7,587 nucleotides of DNA, taken from assembly GCA_023245755.1 (NCBI GenBank), contig JAHFJQ010000051.1, positions 1 through 7,587 of the forward strand, given 5' to 3'. The position numbers and the translations under genes were made by a program. Shown here one piece after another: positions 1 through 4,996 of this stretch; positions within the stretch are counted from its first letter, which is position 1, and each line of letters opens with the position of its first letter. This DNA is from an archaeon. GTDB lineage: Archaea; Nanobdellota; Nanobdellia; SCGC-AAA011-G17; GW2011-AR17. The notes beneath the pieces were generated by a model. It ran no database searches, was not told the origin of the DNA, and was given only the letters and a program-made list of their open reading frames with translations.

Positions 1-2
1 AA

Positions 3-1016
3 GTTCTCCCAAGGAAATATCGAGATTTAATACAATCCTTAGTCTGTTTTTCAGATGATCCTTATGGAGTAACTGTCACTTCAGATCATTATCGATTAAG
101 AGATAGGTTTGATTCCGCAACAAGAAAGACAAGAATTGATTGGAGAAAAGTAAAGGAACATGCTCTGTGGGGCACTGTTGGTGCAGCCTGTCTTGCAGGG
201 CTCATTGGTGGTGCTGGGTTTTTACGTTGGCAAGATTCCGTAACTGTAGAGCCAACCTTAGTTGATGCCTTACGTACAGTAAATTTTAGAGATTGGGATC
301 TAAGATATTTAGAGCATGCAGTTGATGGTGCAATGCTAGGCGTATTACAACCTTCTTTTCAAGAAATAGCAGAACATAGAGTACAACTAGATGCCTTTCA
401 TGAAAAACAATATGTTACAATTCATAATCTTGTAGCTGTAGCTGGAGTAAGCAATCGTTTAGCATTTGCACTTCTAGAAAGCATTATGCTTACACCTCAG
501 GATCAAATTCATGATCAATATCATGCACAACGCTATGATATCTCTTTAGTTCCCCGGGAGTTTATGAGCAGATGGTTAGGATCTTCTATTGTAAGTGCAG
601 ATGGAAGAGGAAAATTTGGCAACTCTATAAGTGAGTGGCAAATCATCGGCGGTGGATTGAATTACATGAAAAAATGTTTAATTGCAGAAGATATGGTCTC
701 AGATGTATTTGCCTGCTATGTTACAAATCCTGGGGAGCTTGCACAAGCACAATCAGCTATGCAAAGTTCAAGTTATTTTCCTACACTCCTTGTTGAGTCA
801 CGATGGGTAAATGGTCATTATGAGGAATATGATGAAAAAAATTTACCTGTGCATAATCATTGGGGCTATCGTGTAGGCCTGCCTCAAGTAGAGCAAGATC
901 TCATTAATAGAGCAACAGCACTGTACTTAGTAATGGATAATGAAGGAAATCTTCATCCGGAGATTATTAACCCTGATGGGACGATCAACTCAGAAATTTT
1001 AACACAAAAGCCTTAG
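3..1016 (+). CDS. Unrecognised single-pass membrane protein, 5' end outside the window
   Basis: The reading frame is open from the first complete codon of the window (base 3) to the TAG at 1014-1016, giving at least 337 residues. An internal ATG at 333 exists, but the frame is open well upstream of it and that upstream part encodes a convincing membrane segment, so 333 is unlikely to be the start. Visible residues 54-74 (ALWGTVGAACLAGLIGGAGF and the next residue) form one hydrophobic helix rich in small residues. It is preceded by a basic stretch (RKTRIDWRKVKEH), so by the positive-inside rule the N-terminus is cytoplasmic and the C-terminal region of about 260 residues is outside (inference). 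That region is mixed alpha/beta in look, with a His-rich patch (PVHNHWG) near the end. I do not recognise a family and assign no function. It converges on the AbrB-PhoU gene and their stop codons overlap. Confidence 0.8.
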   Translation, partial: VLPRKYRDLIQSLVCFSDDPYGVTVTSDHYRLRDRFDSATRKTRIDWRKVKEHALWGTVGAACLAGLIGGAGFLRWQDSVTVEPTLVDALRTVNFRDWDLRYLEHAVDGAMLGVLQPSFQEIAEHRVQLDAFHEKQYVTIHNLVAVAGVSNRLAFALLESIMLTPQDQIHDQYHAQRYDISLVPREFMSRWLGSSIVSADGRGKFGNSISEWQIIGGGLNYMKKCLIAEDMVSDVFACYVTNPGELAQAQSAMQSSSYFPTLLVESRWVNGHYEEYDEKNLPVHNHWGYRVGLPQVEQDLINRATALYLVMDNEGNLHPEIINPDGTINSEILTQKP

Positions 1017-1921
1017 TTTTTTTCATGTAAGATCACTGTGAGAAGTGGGCTAGAAGCAAGATACAATTCTTTGATTCCATTAGTAAGATGATGAGCAACT
1101 ATTGCTTCTCTTTTCCCTTTTTGAACTATGCGGTAGAATTCTTTATACACAAGTTCTTTTTCAAGCAAATGAATGAGGTCTATCTTTTCTATGTTCTTAT
1201 CCTTATACATAGCAAGAAGAGTTTCTAAAAGTTTTTCAAAGCCTTCAAACAAAACTTTTTCTTTAAAGAGGACTTTATTTTTGTCCAGATATTGGTTTAA
1301 GTGATAAAGTTCTCTTTGTGCATGAAGAAGAAGAGTAAGAAAGTTCCAAAAACTGCTTGAGGCGCTTCCAAACTTATTCGTTTTAGAAATAACTCTTCGG
1401 CAGAAATTATCATATTGATGTATTCTGTGTGTGATACCTAAGTAATCTTCCTTAATCGTTCTTCCTTCTAAACGTTCTCTTGTAAATTGAAGGAGGCTTT
1501 TTGTATTATCAAAGATTTTCTGAAGAAGAATATCAAATTGTTCTGCAGAAGGTTCTGTAATATTTTCAATAGTGCAGTCATTATCGCCTTTGTGTACAAG
1601 CTCAAACCCAAAGATATACTCTTTTAAAGTTCTTTGGAGGAGTGCATACTGCGTATGATTTTGAAAATGAATATGTACAAGATCATATCCTGATCTATAT
1701 GCGTTGACTATAGGGACTCGTACTGCAGATTCTGTAGAAGCTCTAAGTTCTAAATGTGTCTCTTTTTTTCTACCTTGGACATCTTTGGAAAGAAGGAGGT
1801 TATGTTCTACTTCTTCAATATCAATAGTATCTCCTTTCTGGAGATCATTCTCCTTAACCCACTTACTAGGGATAGATACCATAAGTGTCGCTTCTCCTTG
1901 CTGTACAAGTTTCCTTTTCAT
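1013..1921 (-). CDS. AbrB-PhoU domain transcriptional / phosphate-uptake type regulator
   Basis: A 302-residue protein. The N-terminus (about residues 1-46) is an AbrB/SpoVT swapped-hairpin DNA-binding domain of the archaeal kind: it starts MKRKLVQQG, continues with TLMVSIPSKWVKEN, then LQKGDTIDIEE and a short strand LLLS. This opening is typical of archaeal proteins annotated as phosphate uptake regulator, PhoU family. The rest is mainly helical; about residues 125-295 fit a PhoU-like helical bundle (for example FDILLQKIFDNTKSLLQFT and GITHRIHQYDNFCRRVISK). From family knowledge it should be a cytoplasmic DNA-binding regulator, often linked to phosphate transport, but no pst transporter genes are in view, so the signal it senses is unknown. 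A TATA-like box about 25 bases upstream of the ATG predicts a leaderless mRNA, supporting this start. It is divergent from the five-gene cluster at 2026 and may control the shared spacer (inference). Confidence 0.88.
   Translation of the reverse strand: MKRKLVQQGEATLMVSIPSKWVKENDLQKGDTIDIEEVEHNLLLSKDVQGRKKETHLELRASTESAVRVPIVNAYRSGYDLVHIHFQNHTQYALLQRTLKEYIFGFELVHKGDNDCTIENITEPSAEQFDILLQKIFDNTKSLLQFTRERLEGRTIKEDYLGITHRIHQYDNFCRRVISKTNKFGSASSSFWNFLTLLLHAQRELYHLNQYLDKNKVLFKEKVLFEGFEKLLETLLAMYKDKNIEKIDLIHLLEKELVYKEFYRIVQKGKREAIVAHHLTNGIKELYLASSPLLTVILHEKN
1017..1023 (+). terminator. T-run after the partial membrane protein gene
   Basis: Seven consecutive T residues directly follow the TAG stop. 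Archaeal RNA polymerase can terminate at U-runs without a hairpin, so this is a plausible terminator. It lies inside the last codons of the opposing gene, so both functions share the same bases. No stem-loop is seen before it. Confidence 0.4.
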
Positions 1922-1942
1922 AGCACTAGAGAAAAAGTGTTC

Positions 1943-1950
1943 TATATTTA
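1943..1950 (-). promoter_or_regulatory. TATA box of the AbrB-PhoU gene
   Basis: On the minus strand the sequence reads TAAATATA, centred 25.5 bases upstream of the ATG at 1921. This is the archaeal TATA-to-start distance, so transcription would begin at or next to the start codon and the mRNA would be leaderless. No SD sequence precedes this ATG, which agrees. Confidence 0.6.
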
Positions 1951-1967
1951 AGCTTTTGTTATTTCTA

Positions 1968-1979
1968 TATAGATCTATA
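1968..1979. promoter_or_regulatory. Perfect 12-bp palindrome at the centre of the divergent spacer
   Basis: TATAGATCTATA equals its own reverse complement. Its centre (1973.5) is exactly midway between the first base of the AbrB-PhoU start codon (1921) and the GTG start of the 340-residue protein (2026). It lies between the two TATA-like boxes, where a dimeric regulator could act on both promoters. The operator role is inference; the divergent AbrB-PhoU protein is one candidate ligand. Near-palindromic AAGCTT elements flank it at 1950-1955 and 2002-2007. Confidence 0.5.
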
Positions 1980-1993
1980 CCAGTATATATTCT

Positions 1994-2001
1994 TTAATAA
2001 A
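1994..2001 (+). promoter_or_regulatory. Possible TATA box of the five-gene cluster
   Basis: TTAATAAA is centred about 28.5 bases upstream of the GTG at 2026, which is close to archaeal promoter spacing. Other AT-rich stretches (TATATAT at 1984-1990, TTTAAAT at 2006-2012) make the exact box uncertain. Confidence 0.4.
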
Positions 2002-2025
2002 AAGCTTTAAATCTATTCTAAAGGG

Positions 2026-3048
2026 GTGCTGAAAGGAACAAAAATGATACCCGCACTACTCTCTCTAACGCTTGGAACAGCACAAGCACAAGATAAAACT
2101 CTTTTCGCTGGAACTGTCGCAACAGAAGAAACCCAAACTTTAGATACTTTAGCAGAGTACAAACAAAAAGATGGTTTTCACGTTCTTACAGAAACGGTTG
2201 TAAGTCCGCAAGCACAAATTTTAAGTCTTGGTACGCAAAGCCAGATCTTAAAAACTCCAGTAGGAGAAGTACAAGCAAATGCAAGTCTAGATCTTTCTGC
2301 TCATTATTGGGGATACACAGCATATGTACAAGATGCTCTTGGTAATGGAAGAGTTCGTCTAGGTGCACTACAAGATACAGATACCCTCGGAGCATTTGTA
2401 GGTGGTGGATATACCCATAGTTTTTTTACTGTTGATGCAGATATATGGCATGATGGGACAAATCTCAATGGCCATGGATATGCAGCACTCGTTCTTGATT
2501 CAATATATGCATCTGTAGGTGGAGATCCTAGAAAACAAACAGTAAATGCTAGTTTTGCACTTCTCAGGCCACATGCATTTGGAGTATATGCTGATATAAA
2601 TGTAGATATAGAAAATCAAACACAAGGTGGAAAATTTTTTATTGCAGACAAATCTACCATTACAAGAGCAACAGGAGATTTTTTTCAACACTTAACAAAT
2701 GCAACAGAATTACGGGGGGTTACTTCTGGATATGTTCTTGATTCTTGGGGACCTTTTGATGCATATCGAACAGATCGTTTTGGTGCTGCAGTTCGGTGGG
2801 GGAATACACCAGAAGATCTTAGTGTAAAGGTAATGACTTATGCCCGTCCAAAAGATACGGTCTTTGTAGGCCTTGGTGCTCGTGACGTATATACAAGAGC
2901 AACAGAAAATCATAGTCTTGGAGTGGACCTTGAAGTCTACACAGCTATACCACAAACTCCTCTTGAAACTTGGGCAAGTACAGATATTGATCTGCAAACG
3001 AAACAAGCAAATATACAACTGTATGTTGGAGGAAATTGGAGTTTCTAA
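2026..3048 (+). CDS. Secreted, outer-membrane beta-barrel-like protein (cluster gene 1)
   Basis: A 340-residue protein with an N-terminal signal peptide: basic start (MLKGTK), hydrophobic core (MIPALLSLTLGT) and an AQA cleavage motif with the cut after residue 21. The GTG at 2026 is chosen because it supplies the basic n-region and lies near leaderless distance from a TATA-like box; ATG 2044, with a weak AAAGGA site six bases before it, is the alternative. The mature part has no cysteine, is rich in Gly, Tyr, Asp, Thr and alternating hydrophobic residues (DRFGAAVRWGN, DTVFVGLGARDVY, GAFVGGGYTHSFF), and ends IQLYVGGNWSF. Amphipathic strands plus a terminal aromatic residue are what bacterial outer-membrane barrels look like. 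No specific family is recognised. It heads the cluster and is one base from the next gene. Alternatives are a secreted beta-sandwich or a surface protein; an actual outer-membrane location is unproven. Confidence 0.8.
   Translation: MLKGTKMIPALLSLTLGTAQAQDKTLFAGTVATEETQTLDTLAEYKQKDGFHVLTETVVSPQAQILSLGTQSQILKTPVGEVQANASLDLSAHYWGYTAYVQDALGNGRVRLGALQDTDTLGAFVGGGYTHSFFTVDADIWHDGTNLNGHGYAALVLDSIYASVGGDPRKQTVNASFALLRPHAFGVYADINVDIENQTQGGKFFIADKSTITRATGDFFQHLTNATELRGVTSGYVLDSWGPFDAYRTDRFGAAVRWGNTPEDLSVKVMTYARPKDTVFVGLGARDVYTRATENHSLGVDLEVYTAIPQTPLETWASTDIDLQTKQANIQLYVGGNWSF
3038..3041 (+). promoter_or_regulatory. SD site fixing the start of cluster gene 2
   Basis: GGAG lies eight bases before the ATG at 3050 and inside the last codons of the previous gene. 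It decides in favour of this ATG over in-frame ATGs further upstream (at 2873 and 3023), which would overlap the upstream gene and have no better site. Confidence 0.6.
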
Positions 3049-3049
3049 A

Positions 3050-3412
3050 ATGACTGAACGTTCAATTCCAGAGGTAAGTGATGCAAAAGATCGACATTAT
3101 CTTACAACTGTAGTTGCTTTTGGAGGAAATAAAAAAAAGTTAGAAGGGATTCTTAACCCAGAATGGAGAAGAACAGAAATTCCTTGGAGAGAGTCGTATC
3201 TTGGAACGGGAGTAACTTCTATGTGGGCGATTATTGACGAAGAGCATGTTGAGCTGGATCTCTATCATAATAGGAGAAAAGGACTCAATATAGCCACCGC
3301 TTCTTTTCGAAAAGCGTTCGGAGAAGAACTTGCAACTTTAATAGAAGCAGGGTATACAAGTATAAGAATGGAGACAAGAGAAGGAGGATATGATCTTTTT
3401 TCTTCAAGATGA
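3050..3412 (+). CDS. Small cytoplasmic protein of unknown function (cluster gene 2)
   Basis: A 120-residue protein beginning MTERSIPEVSDAKDRHY. The frame is open further upstream, but that part overlaps the preceding gene in another frame and is composed like a shadow; the ATG at 3050 has an SD site and starts one base after the upstream stop, so translational coupling is likely. There is no signal peptide or membrane segment. It has mixed alpha/beta character, with many charged residues and Trp/Tyr in the middle (EWRRTEIPWRESYLGTG), a helix near residues 82-100 (IATASFRKAFGEELATLIEAG), and ends in EGGYDLFSSR. I do not recognise a family. Its only functional clue is membership of the cluster headed by the secreted beta-rich protein. 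Confidence 0.75.
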   Translation: MTERSIPEVSDAKDRHYLTTVVAFGGNKKKLEGILNPEWRRTEIPWRESYLGTGVTSMWAIIDEEHVELDLYHNRRKGLNIATASFRKAFGEELATLIEAGYTSIRMETREGGYDLFSSR

Positions 3413-3457
3413 ATAAAAGCAGCTTTATTTCTTGAGAATACAGAAGAGCAAAAAAAT

Positions 3458-3757
3458 ATGAAAAGAAATCTCTTAGCTATCATTTTAGCATCTCAGCTTG
3501 CATGCCATGATGAGCCTCATCTAGAGTTTAAAGACATAACATATGAAGGTAAGGACTATGAGTGTTTGATTTGGTCAGAATACAAAGTGCAAATAGGAAT
3601 AAAACCCAATGCTTCAAATAACATCGTTATAGTGTATGAACAAAGTAGGGAGTTAGGCTTTTTCTACCTGCGGGAAGTTTCTTCTTTAAGAACATTGGAT
3701 ACCTACACTCTGGAACAAGGTTTAGAAATGGTAAAGTTATGCCAAGAGGAGAAATGA
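3458..3757 (+). CDS. Small exported or lipoprotein-like protein (cluster gene 3)
   Basis: A 99-residue protein. The N-terminus MKRNLLAIILASQLACHDEP has a basic start, a hydrophobic core and a cysteine at residue 16 after LA. This resembles a lipoprotein signal with an imperfect lipobox (Q rather than L at -3), or a plain signal peptide. The remainder (about 80 residues) is probably beta-rich (FKDITYEGKDYECLIWSEYK), with cysteines in DYECLIW and KLCQEEK. The start lies 45 bases after the previous stop; no good SD is seen, only a purine-rich AGAAGAG. It shares the frame of the preceding gene, separated from it by a single TGA, but the internal signal peptide makes it a separate protein. No family recognised; likely located at the cell surface (inference). 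Confidence 0.7.
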   Translation: MKRNLLAIILASQLACHDEPHLEFKDITYEGKDYECLIWSEYKVQIGIKPNASNNIVIVYEQSRELGFFYLREVSSLRTLDTYTLEQGLEMVKLCQEEK

Positions 3758-3770
3758 TCCCTTTTTGTAA

Positions 3771-3778
3771 GAGGGGAG
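3771..3778 (+). promoter_or_regulatory. SD site of cluster gene 4
   Basis: The purine block GAGGGGAG sits seven bases before the ATG at 3786, in the 28-base gap after the previous stop. It supports the chosen start. Confidence 0.6.
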
Positions 3779-3785
3779 AAGAACA

Positions 3786-4223
3786 ATGATCTCAAATTCT
3801 CCTCATTTTGAAAAAGTACAAGAACTGGAAGAACATTTTAGCCAAGGGATAAGAGCTTTAGATAATATGAGAGATCCTAAGAAGTATTTAGGATTCCTCG
3901 GACAAACATGTACTCAACTAGGGCTCTATGATGATTGGAAATCTTCTGGTAGCAACCTGGAAATAGATTCTCACTGGATTTCTAGACCTTATGGTTTGTT
4001 TGGTTTTGAACTTTTTCGTCTAGATCTTGCAAGAGTTGTTTGTGAGCCCTGGTCTGCACTCAGGCAACACAGAGAAGTTCCCTATCTTGTTTATCATGAT
4101 TTCAAATATGGAAAGTTAGCCTTTGAAATAGTCAGAAAATCAGCAGAAGAACCTATAAGAGAACTTGCAAAGAGAATGGAAGCTTTTCTAGAATCAGATG
4201 TAATTGTAAGGAGTGTATATTAA
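3786..4223 (+). CDS. Cytoplasmic protein of unknown function (cluster gene 4)
   Basis: A 145-residue protein with a clear SD site. There is no signal peptide or transmembrane helix. The first 45 residues look helical (HFEKVQELEEHFSQGIRALD); the middle is aromatic and glycine-containing (SHWISRPYGLFGFELFRLD, then EPWSALRQHREVPYLVYHDF); and the C-terminus is an amphipathic helix (EPIRELAKRMEAFLESD) ending VIVRSVY. Two cysteines (TCTQLG and VVCEPW) show no metal-site spacing. No family recognised. Its TAA stop is followed immediately by the ATG of the next gene, so the two are very likely co-translated and may act together. Confidence 0.75.
   Translation: MISNSPHFEKVQELEEHFSQGIRALDNMRDPKKYLGFLGQTCTQLGLYDDWKSSGSNLEIDSHWISRPYGLFGFELFRLDLARVVCEPWSALRQHREVPYLVYHDFKYGKLAFEIVRKSAEEPIRELAKRMEAFLESDVIVRSVY
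4207..4214 (+). promoter_or_regulatory. SD site of cluster gene 5
   Basis: AAGGAGTG, inside the last codons of the preceding gene, lies nine bases before the ATG at 4224 and supports translation from that start although there is no intergenic spacer. Confidence 0.55.
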
Positions 4224-4556
4224 ATGACAAACCTTGTAAGAATAATATGGAACGATGAGCTCCATTATTTTGAAAGAGAAGATACAAGAGAAAGTATGTA
4301 TCATAGAGTAAGCGCCTATGGCCCTCCCATCATAGTATTTTATTGGAAAAGAGAAGTACCTCGTAATGGAGAAGCAGAAAGAAGAAGGATCGTTGATCAA
4401 AAAGTAGAAGATTTTATTGCAGATGAGGCAAATAGATATGATGAAGCCCACATTGATGCTTTTTCTGTAAGTCTTCATTTAGCAGAAAGTGATGCTGCAG
4501 AGATAGCAGCAATCCAATTGTATACTATTCTAGGTCATAAAAGACTAAAAGAATAA
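4224..4556 (+). CDS. Cytoplasmic protein of unknown function (cluster gene 5)
   Basis: A 110-residue protein that begins directly after the stop codon of the previous gene (TAA then ATG, no gap). It is charged and soluble. The N-terminal half is probably beta-rich (LVRIIWNDELHYFERED, then PPIIVFYWKREVP); the C-terminal half is helical (EAERRRIVDQKVEDFIADEA, then a second helix around AAEIAAIQLYTIL). There is no signal peptide, membrane segment or cysteine. No family is recognised. It is the last gene of the cluster; the tRNA gene begins 35 bases after its stop, so a terminator or processing site must lie in the AT-rich gap, though no strong T-run is visible there. Confidence 0.75.
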   Translation: MTNLVRIIWNDELHYFEREDTRESMYHRVSAYGPPIIVFYWKREVPRNGEAERRRIVDQKVEDFIADEANRYDEAHIDAFSVSLHLAESDAAEIAAIQLYTILGHKRLKE

Positions 4557-4591
4557 ACTTTATCTACTTCTTAAAATTATTTTAAATCAAG

Positions 4592-4676
4592 GGGCCAGTG
4601 GCGAAACGGTATCGCACCCCGTTGGCTACTTCGTCCAAAATCGGGGAGGCTTCGGGTTCGAATCCCGACTGGTCCA
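4592..4676 (+). tRNA. tRNA-Ala (anticodon GGC) with a 13-nt intron
   Basis: A full cloverleaf can be drawn. The acceptor GGGCCAG (4592-4598) pairs with CTGGTCC (4669-4675) and includes a G3:U70 wobble, the alanine identity element. The D-arm is GCGA/TCGC with loop AACGGTA containing GG. The anticodon stem CCCCG (4617-4621) pairs with CGGGG (4642-4646). The variable loop is AGGCT, consistent with an A15-U48 Levitt pair. The T-arm is TCGGG/CCCGA with loop TTCGAAT, and the discriminator is A; CCA is not encoded. The 20-nt sequence between the anticodon stem strands reduces to a 7-nt loop if 13 nt are spliced out, leaving U33 followed by GGC. The long gene is not explained by a class II variable arm, because the long insert lies within the anticodon loop. 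Position 37 would be T with canonical cutting, which is unusual. Confidence 0.85.
4628..4640 (+). other. tRNA intron, bulge-helix-bulge type, position 37/38
   Basis: TTGG (4622-4625, tRNA positions 32-35) pairs with CCAA (4635-4638) to give the 4-bp central helix stacked on the anticodon stem. The bulges CTA (4626-4628) and AAT (4639-4641) are each three nt. The archaeal splicing endonuclease cuts after the second bulge base, which releases exactly 13 nt and yields a 7-nt anticodon loop. The terminal part is too short for a second strong helix, so this is a bulge-helix-loop variant. A cut one base earlier on each side would give the same anticodon with A at position 37. Confidence 0.7.
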
Positions 4677-4723
4677 TTATAAAAAGAACCAGACGAAAGA
4701 GATATACATAAAAAAAAGAAACA

Positions 4724-4731
4724 TTTAAATA
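4724..4731 (+). promoter_or_regulatory. TATA box of the vapBC unit
   Basis: TTTAAATA is centred 26.5 bases upstream of the ATG at 4754, so transcription should start at the start codon and the mRNA would be leaderless. There is no SD before that ATG. Confidence 0.65.
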
Positions 4732-4743
4732 GATTGATTCTAT
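4729..4743. promoter_or_regulatory. Inverted repeat at the vapB promoter, possible operator
   Basis: ATAGA and TCTAT are five-base arms separated by five bases, overlapping the end of the TATA box and extending towards the transcription start. VapB proteins usually repress their own operon by binding such repeats. The arms are short and the region is AT-rich, so chance is possible. Confidence 0.35.
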
Positions 4744-4753
4744 ACATATATCT

Positions 4754-4996
4754 ATGGGTATCATGACTATTAGTATAAGTGATGAAGTTGAAAAAAAGTT
4801 TAGAGCAATTATTAGAGAACAAAATTCTATGAAAAAAGGAATTCTAGGTAAAGTCATTCAAGAAGCAATAGCATTATGGATAGAAAAGCAAAAGCAAGAA
4901 GAGATAGCGAAAAGACAACTACAAATACTCAAAAAAGGATATAATTTTTCTATAAAGTCTTATAAAAGGGAGGATCTTCATGATAGAAAATGCTGA
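4754..4996 (+). CDS. vapB: VapB-type ribbon-helix-helix antitoxin
   Basis: An 80-residue protein. An N-terminal strand (MTISISDEVEKK) and helices (about residues 11-47, including KKGILGKVIQEAIALWIEK) fit a ribbon-helix-helix DNA-binding domain. The KGxLGKxIxEAIxLWI pattern and the following QEEIAKRQLQILKKGYN segment are characteristic of archaeal VapB antitoxins paired with PIN toxins. The C-terminal tail (residues about 57-80) would wrap the toxin's active site. It is read from the ATG at 4754, which sits at leaderless distance from a TATA box; the ATG at 4763 is an alternative start three residues later. It overlaps the toxin gene by 17 bases, so the two are co-transcribed and coupled. It is expected to neutralise VapC and repress the operon (family knowledge). 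Confidence 0.85.
   Translation: MGIMTISISDEVEKKFRAIIREQNSMKKGILGKVIQEAIALWIEKQKQEEIAKRQLQILKKGYNFSIKSYKREDLHDRKC
4968..4973 (+). promoter_or_regulatory. Strong SD site of vapC inside vapB
   Basis: GGGAGG lies six bases before the ATG at 4980, within the vapB coding sequence. It is among the strongest ribosome-binding sites in the window and fixes the toxin start. Confidence 0.65.

Noticed and set aside
333..1016. Complete 227-residue protein starting at ATG 333
   Set aside because: The same frame is open to the window edge and its upstream part encodes basic residues followed by a clear membrane helix, so the gene is longer and its start lies outside the window.
1086..1160. C/D-box guide RNA suggested by an ATGATGA box C-like motif near 1088
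   Set aside because: No CTGA box D follows at a suitable distance, and the motif lies within coding sequence. Similar ATGATGA matches near 3505 and 4440 also lack partners.
1704..1997. Plus-strand frames opposite the N-terminus of the AbrB-PhoU gene
   Set aside because: They are shadows of a recognisable AbrB domain on the other strand and lack promoter or SD support.
2873..3049. Longer start for cluster gene 2, giving 179 residues
   Set aside because: This extension lies inside the preceding gene in another frame. The ATG at 3050 has an SD site and begins one base after the upstream stop.
3050..3757. Cluster genes 2 and 3 as one protein interrupted by a TGA (readthrough or selenocysteine)
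   Set aside because: They share a frame and are separated by only one TGA at 3410-3412, but gene 3 has its own ATG followed by a signal peptide, which would make no sense inside a fused cytoplasmic protein. No SECIS-like hairpin was noticed.
4617..4651. Class II tRNA (Leu or Ser) with a long variable arm instead of an intron
   Set aside because: The 85-nt length first suggested this, but no 7-nt loop closed by a 5-bp anticodon stem can be drawn without removing the insert, and the variable loop after the CGGGG strand is a normal 5 nt.
4577..4857. Minus-strand reading frames of 81 and 91 codons across the tRNA and the start of vapB
   Set aside because: They run antisense through a well-formed tRNA and a recognisable antitoxin gene, and their sequences are low-complexity and hydrophobic in the way AT-rich shadow frames usually are.
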